Assembly: GCA_027943245.1 (NCBI GenBank)
Contig: JANDJZ010000974.1
Location: 1-15,724, forward strand
DNA from: Acanthamoeba sp. SK_2022b
Lineage: Eukaryota; Discosea; Longamoebia; Acanthamoebidae
Reading direction: 5' to 3'
Length of the DNA: 15,724 nt
The notes under the pieces are model-generated. The model was not told the origin of the DNA, did not search any database, and saw nothing but the letters and a program-made list of their open reading frames with translations. Position numbers and translations under genes: made by a program. The first letter of the stretch is position 1. Each line of letters begins with the position of its first letter. This document shows, one piece after another, positions 9,003-15,724 of this stretch.

Positions 9003-11187
9003 CTAGGACGATGACGCGCTGACGTCATCCTCTGGTCGAACCGAGGGCGGAGGAGCAGCTGCACAAGACCCGTCGGTGGTAGACCCCAAGGGGTGCTCCC
9101 GGTGGTCCCCCTCCGGAGTGGGTTGGAGGGAGGCGACCAACTGGTCGCAAATAGCGAGCAGCTCCTGGTTCTCCCGTTCCTTCGAGGCTATCGCTTCGGT
9201 GAGGCCGGGCAACTTGGCCTCGGCGATCAGGGCGCGTGCTTGCCAGAAGGCAGCGAGCTTGGTCTGCTCCTCGAGGGCGGCGTCCAACGCCTGCCTCGAT
9301 GACTCGGCCTGCTGGCTCGCCTCGGCAGCCTTCTGTACCTCGGCGGCCGCAAGGGCCAGCTTTTCTTCAGCGTGCGCGCGCAGGGCGTCGAAGCGGGCCT
9401 CGGCCTCGGCGCGGGCTTCCTCGGTCTTGTGTAGTGCCTCGACCAGCGCGACTTCATTCTTTCGCAAGCTTTCGTTGACAGTTTTGGCGTCGTCGTAGCG
9501 CCTCTTGATGTCCGCAAACGAATCCGTAATGCCCTCCAGCTCATCCTTCAACTCGCGCAACTGCAGTGGGCCGAGTGTAGAGGGAGGGGGAGGAGGGGGG
9601 GATTAACGAAAGAGTAGTAGAAGGCAAGCAGAGACGGTGTCGCGCTCAAGGGAGGGGGGGGGGAGAGAGAGAGAGAGAGTGGAAAACCTCTGTTTCGCTC
9701 CGTTGGCGAAGTCGCTGCTCTTGTTCGAATTGCTCATGCTGACGCAGCACGAGTTCCAGGTCTCTTTCGTACTCGCGCAAAAGGGCCTGCACCGATTCCA
9801 GCTTGGCGTGCTCCTCGTGATAGCGTCGTTCCCATTCTCGCGAGTGTTGCGCTTGTGCGGTGGGCTCTGTTTCATCAGCGCCCTTACCCCCGTCCTTCAA
9901 GGGAGTAGGTGTAACTGTTGTGGCCTGGTCGCTGGCGGGCGGGAACGCCGGCGCTACAGATTGGGTAGTATCCTCCATGCACACGGACAGGTCGAGGTCG
10001 AAGGCATCGTCGATCGCATCTTCCAGCGTTGGCAGCGTAGGGGCGTCCTCTGCGCGCGGGGCTATCTGTGCCTCTGAAGGAGACGTGCGTGGTGTGTGGG
10101 TTCATTGTTGTTGTTGTTGTTGTTTTTTTTTTTTTTTTTTAATATATATATATATTATATACATGCACTATTGTGAGCAAGCATTTCACCTCGCACAGGA
10201 CACACGGGCCGGTGGCTCGTACCCGGTACCGGCGACGCTTGTTCGGCGGCTGGCAAGAACTTGGGTTCCTCTTGCTTGACGCTTGCTGGCGCGCCGGAAT
10301 CGAGCGAGGGTTCCCAGAGCGAACGCGCCGGAGAGACACCGGCAAGTGGAAGAGCAGTGCTTTGCGTGGTGCTGGGCGCTGGGTCGCTGTCACTATGGCC
10401 GCCACACGAAGCTCGAGGTTAGAATAGTTGCGGAGGGACATGAGGCGGGAGGGAGGAGATGATCACCTAGAGAGTGGAAGACCGGGATACGCTTCAACAG
10501 AAGGCAGAGGGAAAGAAGACGAGGCTGGTTCAAGACTGCTGCTGCCCACAGTCTGCTCGCCGCTGGCTGTAGACCGGCCAGCGGACCGTGTGGCGGTAGG
10601 GCGCGCTGTACTTTGAGCAGTTGGCGCGAAAGCCTGTCCCACGGCTGCGCGAGCAGCTTCCTCCTTCTTCTGGGCTCGGGCGGCGAGGAGGCGCTGGCTA
10701 TGAGCCCCGGGGACAAACCCGGGTCGTGTGGTGGGTTGCGAAGGCCCGCCAAAGTCGAACACTAGCAGTGATGCGTCCTTCGTGTACCCCGATGGCTTTT
10801 CCTCTTCAGACGGCGCTTTTTGGCCTGCGATGCGTTGAGAGTAAGGGTCTTCGCCTGAGCCTACCCTGGGCTCTTCCCTATGGTCAAGACAAGGTGCTTG
10901 GGCATCAGCAAGTGGATCTGATGATGATGACGACGACGACGACGACGATGATGATGCAGGCGAGCTCTCCGGGCGGGTAGGCTCCACGCCTATCCTCTTC
11001 TTCCATTCGGCGAGACGAGCTGAAATAAGCTGCGCTTTGGAGGGAGCTTGCGAGGGTTTGAGATTAGGATCAGCATTCTCCTTGCCAGTCTCCTGTGCGC
11101 AAATGGCTAACATTAGCTTATTGTTCAAGACGAGTGGGGTATAGCTAATACCAGCACTTGATTTTGGACTGGCGGGTTTGTGGCCAT
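9003..11187 (-). CDS. TACC-family (transforming acidic coiled-coil) protein
   Basis: TACC proteins bring XMAP215/ch-TOG-type microtubule polymerases to centrosomes and spindles. Exons (5' to 3'): 11187-11158, 11092-10467, 10386-10223, 10073-9688 and 9560-9003. Introns are 65, 80, 149 and 127 nt, GT-AG and in phase; the product is 587 aa. The C-terminal coiled coil (about 350-548) carries family landmarks: SFADIKRRYDD (416-426), SLRKNE (433-438), RFDALRAHAEEKL (458-470) and ENQELLAICDQLVASL (532-547). These parallel the animal TACC motifs RKNEE, RYQALK.HAEEKL and ENEEL..ICD.LI. The first 340 residues look disordered, rich in Ser, Pro and Ala, with a poly-Ser run, as is usual for TACC N-termini. 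KEN at residues 14-16 with Asn at 20 fits the KENxxxN APC/C degron. The ten-residue first exon (MATNPPVQNQ) and the intron 3 sites are less certain than the rest. Confidence 0.88.
9658..9679 (+). repeat. G run and GA microsatellite in TACC intron 4
   Basis: A run of G followed by GA units next to the 5' splice site of the 127-nt intron 9687-9561. In transcript orientation this is CT units followed by a C run. Confidence 0.8.
10106..10158 (+). repeat. GTT units, T20 run and AT units in TACC intron 3
   Basis: About six GTT units, a T homopolymer of about 20 and then TA dinucleotides. In transcript orientation this is TA, A20 and CAA units, lying before the acceptor at 10075-10074. Confidence 0.85.
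10918..10956 (-). repeat. Coding Ser trinucleotide tract in the TACC gene
   Basis: An in-frame run of about 12 serine codons in TACC exon 2, arranged as a block of TCA, a block of TCG and a second block of TCA. It lies about 35 residues after the KEN motif, in the disordered N-terminal region. Confidence 0.85.
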
Positions 11188-11359
11188 GGTCAGGGCTCAG
11201 CGGGGAAAGGGGAAAAAAAAACTCAGGAACGTGCCGAGGACACATCAACTTGGCGCCTTTTTTTGCGCGCCAAGGCAATATTCCTGAGATTGCAATCATT
11301 CTGGCCGTCGGTGTGGGGAAAAAAAAAAGGATTTCAACGTTGCGATCAGAACGTCGGGT
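11188..11359. promoter_or_regulatory. Region between the presequence-protein gene stop and the TACC start
   Basis: 172 bp holding the 3' end of one minus-strand gene and the promoter of the next. In transcript orientation it has two T runs (about 11318-11328 and 11212-11220), a CCTTGGCGCGC block and GCTGAGCCCTGACC directly before the TACC ATGG. GGCGCGCAAAAAAAGGCGCC at about 11254-11273 is notable: GGCGC and GGCGCC words flank an A run, resembling E2F-type sites, which would suit a cell-cycle gene. That last point is inference. Confidence 0.35.
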
Positions 11360-12109
11360 TCACACATTTTCGCCCCAGTTCTTCGGCTTCTTTTTCGACT
11401 TGGGCCACATCGTTCGCTCATACTCTAAACGCGCACGCTTGATGTTTTGTAAAACAAATAAAGAAGCAAAATTTGCGTCAGCCTCGTGAATAAGATGAAA
11501 ACAAACGTATAAGATAAAATAGTGCGGTCGGAAGGTGAGAAGGATATATACGCGGCCTTCCTCGATGAGATCCTTCTCAGCGATGACAAGCTTCCAGAGA
11601 GGAGATGTAGGCGAGAGCCGGAAATAGGGACTGACGTGACCCTTGTAAGCGAAGTGCTTCCTCTTGTTACCGCGCTTTTGTCCGAAGGCCATGAGCGGCG
11701 TGATGCCCGGCTTGAGAATGCGCACGTATGACAGCTGCCCTGGTTGTACTTCGCGCAGTACAAACTGCTCGTTCCCCAGCCACTTGAGCTGCCCCACTTC
11801 TTCGCCTTCCTCGACCACCGGAGCTTCTGCTGGCTGGCGTGCGTTCAGATCAAACGTGTTGTCCAGAGTATCTTCGTCAGACGCCACACCTCCGCGCACG
11901 CCTGCCGCCTCTTTCGCCAACCGCAGCTCCTCTTCATCACCGGGGATTTCTTCAAGAGCGAGGGCGGCAGCTGCTTCGCGTAGCGCCTCCTCATCATACT
12001 CGCGGCGCCGAGCCCATAGGGGAGCACTACTGGCATATCCATGAACACCTCGCGCAGAAGCCCAGGTCAGCGACCTTGCCTCTTGCACAAATCTCCTCCG
12101 CAGCTGCAT
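11360..12109 (-). CDS. Unrecognised protein with a mitochondrial-type presequence
   Basis: I cannot name the family. Exons are 12109-11552 and 11437-11360, joined by a 114-nt GT-AG phase-0 intron, giving 211 aa. The N-terminus starts MQLRRRFVQEARSLTW and continues SARGVHGYASS. It is rich in Arg, Ser and Ala and poor in acid, as expected of a matrix-targeting peptide with cleavage near residues 25-30. An acidic Ala/Glu helix follows (about 34-90). The more ordered part (about 108-186) has GQLKWLGNEQFVLREVQPGQ, SYVRILKPG and a basic GQKRGNKRKHF stretch. The C-terminus is very basic, with tryptophans (MWPKSKKKPKNWG). The size, presequence and basic tail would suit a mitochondrial ribosomal or RNA-binding protein, but this is only a guess. 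An upstream in-frame ATG at 12229 would add a G-rich, T-rich stretch that looks like an intron, so I prefer 12109. Confidence 0.65.
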   Translation of the reverse strand: MQLRRRFVQEARSLTWASARGVHGYASSAPLWARRREYDEEALREAAAALALEEIPGDEEELRLAKEAAGVRGGVASDEDTLDNTFDLNARQPAEAPVVEEGEEVGQLKWLGNEQFVLREVQPGQLSYVRILKPGITPLMAFGQKRGNKRKHFAYKGHVSPYFRLSPTSPLWKLVIAEKDLIEEGRVYILLTFRPHYFILYVCFHLIHEADANFASLFVLQNIKRARLEYERTMWPKSKKKPKNWGENV

Positions 12110-12261
12110 CTGTGGTGCTGAGGGAAAAGAGAAAAAGAAAAACAAGAAAGATAAATATTTCTCTTTCGACGCACACCTTCCCCCCCCCCCCACGAGCCTT
12201 GTGACTTGAACACGCAGCGCCTTTCTCATCCTCTGCTCGATGAATTGCGGTATCTACGCGG
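12110..12261. promoter_or_regulatory. Divergent 5' region; probable 5'UTR intron of the minus-strand gene
   Basis: In minus orientation there is a plausible donor AAG|GTGTGC near 12175, a very T-rich stretch and acceptors CTCAG and CACAG just before the ATG at 12109, so a small intron in the 5' untranslated region is likely. A C run at about 12180-12191 and the start of the tentative plus-strand gene follow. Confidence 0.4.
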
Positions 12262-13228
12262 ATGCAGCAGAGCAGCACAAGAAACGGCCATTTGGGTGTG
12301 CATGGGACGGATGTCGAGATACAGTGGGTCTAAAGAGCGCCCTCCGCGAAGTGCCTTCTCTGCCCCTGCAGGCCGTTCAAGGAGAGGCTGGTGTTGGCTA
12401 CTATCTGGCATGGTGCCCCACCCAACTCGGCCGTGTAAGAAGATTTTTGGCGCTTGCTAATTTGGGCGTGTAGTGGCGCCTGTGGGGGCTGGGTGCTGCC
12501 CTGTGAGAACTGTGGAGCCTTGGTACGGGCTCCGGCGCCACCAACAGAGGCTTTTGCGCAACCCAACTGCTTGGGGAGCGAAAGGAAGTCATGCAATATG
12601 TGCGGGTACCCCAACATCCTTACGCCAGGCGCACGCGCGCGGAGTGGTCTCGACCCTGTTCCGCTGTGGCCCGTAACTCCAACCCGCACCGTACTCTTCC
12701 CGAGCTTGAGGCCCCATGTGTCGTGTCGACCAAGCATTGGCTCAGCTTATGCACGTGTGCTGCTCGCAGAGAGTGGCGCAGCGTTCAGTTGGTGAGGAAG
12801 CCCACGCGCAAGCGCTTGCAGCTTTTCTCCGGGCAAGTGCGAGTGCTCGTCAGACCAAGCGGAAGGCCACTTCTGGCGCAACCACTACGGCGGACCGATC
12901 ACCAAAGCGACACTGCGCTACTAGAGATTCAACATCACCATCGCCAACGGTAGAATATGCACCGCCCAGCTCACGCACGCACCGTCTCATGCAGAAAAAG
13001 CGAGAGGAGGAGGAAGAGGAGGAGGAGAAACAAAGCCTTAGTGCCGACGCTGAGGCGCGGGCCTACGGGCGCCTATGGGCGTATTCAGACCCCGCAATGC
13101 GCCTCCGCGACAGCGAAGCTCAACACACCTACTTTCCATGCCATCGCCTTTTGCGCTTCAACGCCATTCACCTGCAGGTGCGCCCGCACGTCGCTCACAT
13201 GTACTCCTTGTTACAAGACGCGTGCTGA
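12262..13228 (+). CDS. Tentative unrecognised gene with a Cys4 zinc-ribbon-like segment
   Basis: I do not recognise this product and the exon model is tentative. A frame-consistent GT-AG model is 12262-12323, 12372-12434, 12474-12672 and 12746-13228, coding 268 aa. The two first introns are only 48 and 39 nt; the 39-nt one has a very good GTAAGA donor, a CTAAT branch-like word and a TAG acceptor. The third exon holds CENC, 27 residues, then CNMC: the spacing of a zinc ribbon. The last exon reads SQRVAQRSVGEEAHAQALAA (helical), a basic RQTKRKAT stretch, KRHC, a KKREEEEEEEEK charged run from a GAG repeat, and a C-terminal part ending FNAIHLQVRPHVAHMYSLLQ, before TGA at 13226. The last exon is the best supported. 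A different 5' end starting at 12240 (MNCGIYADAAEQ) is possible. Confidence 0.3.
13004..13027 (+). repeat. GAG-rich coding repeat (poly-Glu)
   Basis: Consecutive GAG codons with one GAA encode eight glutamates in the last exon of the tentative plus-strand gene. The purity of the codon suggests recent slippage. Confidence 0.7.
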
Positions 13229-14059
13229 GCGAGGGGCGTGAGGGGTTGTGCAGCTACTTGAAGCCTTATACGCCCATGAGCTCAGCGCAGAAAGTGCCCT
13301 TGTGCAATCACGCAAGGTGCAGCAAAGTTGCCCGCGGTGCTTTTCCTCCAATCGCCTGCGACTCGGCCTCGCCGTTACTTGCGGCGGCAGCCATGCCCAA
13401 CCACAACACCCCTACTAAGTGCGTGTAGGCGCTGTTTGCAGGCCTGGCTGGCTTCGTGCGCCGGAAAGGGCAAAATGACTCCAGTTTGCCCACAAGAACC
13501 GCGACAGAGTTTGCCATTTCTGGTAGAGCCACTGCCTTTTTGCACGCAGGATTAGCCTCAGTCCACCCGTACCCAAACAACCCACTCCCCAGCAACGTTG
13601 TGGACGACTGACTGAGATCCATTCGACTCAGGCCTGAGCGGGGGTGGTGGGCGTTGGGCCAGTTGACAGTTGGGACTGATGGATCAGGCCGAGGCCCTGT
13701 GGATGGATGTGCCATTATGGCTGCTGTCGTCCAGGAGCAAGAGTTCCAGTGCCGGTATTGGTGGCTGCCTCTCACCTGAACGGAGTCAAGCTCTAATTCT
13801 TTCTCTGACACAGAAGCCAAGCAGAGAGTAAGAGGGGCGCCTTGCAAGAACTGCTGACATGCATCAACACTGAAGTGGAACATCTCTTCTCAGACAGCGC
13901 CACAAGCTCTGAGAAAATGGTACACGGCCAAAGTTGCATCCCACTGTTGCTGCGTGCACACCAGACCCTCTCTGCTTGCTCCCTTGATTGACAATTGGGG
14001 CAATACCTGGAGCGCTTATCACATTTTGTCCCCTTGCTATGGATACGCTGCACATGGTC
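13229..14059. other. Unassigned sequence
   Basis: About 830 bp of normal-complexity DNA with no gene I can support. The longest open frame is on the minus strand (13883-13308, 191 codons). It contains a good donor-like CAG|GTGAGA at about 13778, so its 5' part could be an exon, but no protein family motif is visible. No RNA gene, repeat or terminal inverted repeat is seen. Composition is less GC-rich than the genes to the left. Confidence 0.4.
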
Positions 14060-14536
14060 ACATGTTTGGGAGCTATCTACCACATGGTGTGGTGTGTTTG
14101 ATATGGAGTATTGTGTACACTGTGGCATGATGGTGTGGTGTGTGGTCTGTGGAGTGCAGTGCTGGGTGCATGGTGTGGAGATTAATGTGGTAGTGCATGG
14201 CACATATGTGTTGTGCTGGTGTTGGGTGGTGTTCTAGTAGTGTTGTGGTGTTGTGGTGGTATTGTGGTGTTGTTATGTTGTGGTGGTGTGGTGTTGTTTG
14301 TAGTGTTTTGGTGGGGTAAGGATGTTACATTGTGGTGGTGGTGGTGGTGATTTGTTGTGGTAATGTTGTGATGGTGTTGTGGTGGTGTGGTGACATAGTG
14401 GTGGTGGTATGGTAATGTTGTGGTAATTTTGAAGTTGTGGTGGGTTGATGTGTTATGGTTGTGTAATAGGGATGTGGTGGTGGTGTTGTGGTGATATTGT
14501 AGTGACATTGGTGTTGTGGTGTTGTGGTGCTGGTGT

Positions 14537-14592
14537 ACCACACCACCACAATAGCACAACTACACCACACTATGACACCACCACTACCATCC
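14537..14592 (-). repeat. Inverted (CA-rich) segment inside the GT domain
   Basis: About 56 bp of CCACACCACCACAAT-type sequence break the otherwise uniform G+T polarity. The junction at 14531-14545 (GGTGTACCACACC) is partly self-complementary. It reads as a local inversion of the satellite words. Confidence 0.75.
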
Positions 14593-14840
14593 TGTTGTGG
14601 TGTTGTGGTGATGTTGTGGTGGTGTGGTGATGTTGTTGTGGTGATGAGGTAGTGTTGTGGTGGGGTTGTGGTGTGGTAGTGTTGTGCTGATGTTGTAGTG
14701 GTATTGTTGTGGTGATGTTATGGTGGTATGGTTGTGTTGTGGTGGTGCTGTGGCATGGTGGTGATGGTGTGGTTGTATTGCCATGGTGTTATGGTGATGA
14801 TGTTGTGGTGGTGGTGGTGTGGTAGTGGTGGTGGTGTGGT

Positions 14841-14912
14841 GTGTTGTGAGGATAATGACAGCTCAACTGAACCAGGAGTGTCTAGGCACTTTTGGCCAAG
14901 TTGGAGCAAACA
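14841..14912 (+). repeat. 72-bp direct repeat, copy 1
   Basis: Identical over all 72 bp to 15044-15115. It begins GTGTTGTGAGGATAATGACA and ends GGAGCAAACA. It is not G+T satellite sequence. TGGCCAAGTTGG at 14893-14904 fits the tRNA A-box consensus exactly, and GGTTTAAGTCT at 14936-14946, just after this copy, resembles a B box with two changes. The 43-nt spacing equals that of a tRNA gene. Confidence 0.85.
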
Positions 14913-15043
14913 CAACATGGTAGCAGAGGATCTTGGGTTTAAGTCTGGCTAAAACCAGTTGCTTGGGCAGCAAGGCACACCACATGTGAGGTGGTGTGAA
15001 AGGTGGCAGTCTGGTGTGATTCAGCTGAGCAGCCATTGAGGGG

Positions 15044-15115
15044 GTGTTGTGAGGATAATGACAGCTCAACTGAACCAGGAGTGTCTAGGCACTTTTGGCC
15101 AAGTTGGAGCAAACA
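15044..15115 (+). repeat. 72-bp direct repeat, copy 2
   Basis: Perfect copy of 14841-14912, starting 203 bp downstream. It contains the A-box-like TGGCCAAGTTGG (15096-15107), but after its end the sequence returns at once to GATGGTGGTGTGG satellite, so the B-box-like part is absent. Confidence 0.85.
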
Positions 15116-15420
15116 GATGGTGGTGTGGTGTTGTGGTTGTGATGTTGCGGTGTTGATGATGGTGTTGTGGAGTGGTGGTGTGGTGTTGATGTGGTGGTGG
15201 TCAGGTGGTGTTTTGATGCTGGTGGTGGTGGTGCTGTAGTGTGGTATGGTGTGGTGTTGTTGTGGTGTTGAGGTCATGGTGTGCTGGTGGTGTGCTGGAG
15301 TTATGGTGATGGTGTTGTGGTGTTGCTTTGATGTTTTGGCGTTTCTGGTGTGGTGTTGTGGTGTGGTGTGGTGTGGTGCTAGTGTGATGTTGTGGTGTGG
15401 TGTTGTGGTAGTGTTGTGGT

Positions 15421-15518
15421 GTTGTGGTGGTGTTGTACTGTGGTGGTGTTGTGGTGGTGCAGTGAGGTTGTTGTGGTGGTGTTGTACTGTGGTGGTGTTG
15501 TGGTGGTGCAGTGAGGTT
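15421..15518 (+). repeat. 49-bp perfect tandem duplication
   Basis: Two head-to-tail identical 49-bp units (15421-15469 and 15470-15518) containing the distinctive words TTGTACTGTGG and GGTGCAGTGAGG. This is the clearest higher-order unit in the GT domain. A looser repeat of GGTGTTGCTGTGTGGTGG occurs at about 15551 and 15676. Confidence 0.85.
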
Positions 15519-15724
15519 GTGTTGTGGTGATATTGTGGTGGTATGGTGGTGGTGTTGCTGTGTGGTGGTGTGGTGTTGTGGTGGTGTTGTGTGGTGGTGT
15601 TTTGGGGGTGTTGTGATGTTGTGATATTGTGGTGGTAATGTTGTGGTGTTATGGTGGTGTTGTGGTGTGGTGGTGGTGTTGCTGTGTGGTGGTGTGGCGT
15701 TGTTGTGATGTTGTGGTGGTGGTG

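Larger units (their letters stand above)
14060..15724 (+). repeat. G+T-rich satellite-like domain (GTGGTG/GTTGTG words)
   Basis: From about 14060 to the end of the window the plus strand is dominated by G and T, built from GTGGTG, TGTTGTGGTG and GATGTTGTGG words without one fixed period. The open frames in it translate to Val/Trp/Cys or His/Thr/Asn low-complexity strings and are not genes. It contains a short CA-rich inversion (14537-14592), a unique-sequence island (about 14845-15043) with a 72-bp direct repeat, and a 49-bp tandem duplication. Its right end is outside the window. Confidence 0.85.

Noticed and set aside
13308..13883. Minus-strand open frame of 191 codons
   Set aside because: No family motif, no clear start context or neighbouring exons. 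A good donor-like site inside it means that part might be an exon, but there is not enough to call a gene.
14182..14570. His/Thr/Asn-rich minus-strand frames and Val/Trp/Cys-rich plus-strand frames in the GT domain
   Set aside because: They are translations of simple sequence, open only because GT-rich repeats contain few stop words.
14886..14957. A functional tRNA gene at the A/B-box-like words
   Set aside because: Acceptor and T stems do not pair (only a few of the needed base pairs form) and no proper anticodon arm is seen. At best it is tRNA-derived.
14060..15724. Telomere repeat array
   Set aside because: There is no short exact repeat such as TTAGGG-type units; words vary continuously and a unique-sequence island is embedded.
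1..15724. CRISPR array, insertion sequence, integrated virus or bacterial operon
   Set aside because: No regularly spaced identical repeats with unique spacers, no transposase, integrase, capsid or polymerase motif on either strand, and all supported genes are spliced eukaryotic genes.

Overview
The window is nuclear DNA of a GC-rich protist with many short GT-AG introns. Protein content and gene structure suggest an amoebozoan, most likely Acanthamoeba or a close relative. This is an inference: no rRNA or organelle marker is present to prove it. Genes are monocistronic, closely packed on both strands and carry 1 to 11 introns each. There is no sign of bacterial operons, insertion sequences, CRISPR or viral genes.

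Layout from left to right: (1) 1-556, minus strand: the 5' part of an unrecognised gene, cut by the window edge. (2) 557-1285: intergenic, with a CA-rich island, a 42-bp near-perfect palindrome and the TATA-like box and pyrimidine tract of the next gene. (3) 1286-1965, plus: ribosomal protein uL11/RPL12, 3 exons, 173 aa. (4) 2064-3985, minus: a seven-bladed RCC1-repeat protein, 8 exons, 405 aa, convergent with RPL12. (5) 3986-4149: a 164-bp divergent promoter with an AT-rich core. (6) 4150-8896, plus: VPS18, the RING-bearing core subunit of HOPS/CORVET, 12 exons, 1031 aa. (7) 9003-11187, minus: a TACC-family coiled-coil protein with an N-terminal KEN-box motif, 5 exons, 587 aa, convergent with VPS18. 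(8) 11360-12109, minus: an unrecognised protein with a mitochondrial-type presequence, 2 exons, 211 aa. (9) 12262-13228, plus: a tentative unrecognised gene with a Cys4 zinc-ribbon-like segment. (10) 13229-14059: nothing I can assign. (11) about 14060-15724: a G+T-rich, strongly strand-asymmetric satellite-like domain. It holds a 72-bp direct repeat with tRNA-like internal promoter boxes and a 49-bp tandem duplication.

The genes do not form one pathway. They serve translation (RPL12), endolysosomal fusion (VPS18), spindle/centrosome microtubules (TACC) and an unknown RCC1-propeller role. The coding models were built by matching reading frame, GT-AG sites, intron phase and family motifs by eye. 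In the four main genes every junction keeps the frame. The most notable points are the TACC gene with its KEN motif, introns that nearly all carry their own microsatellite, the palindrome upstream of RPL12, and the strand-asymmetric satellite with an embedded tRNA-like repeat.
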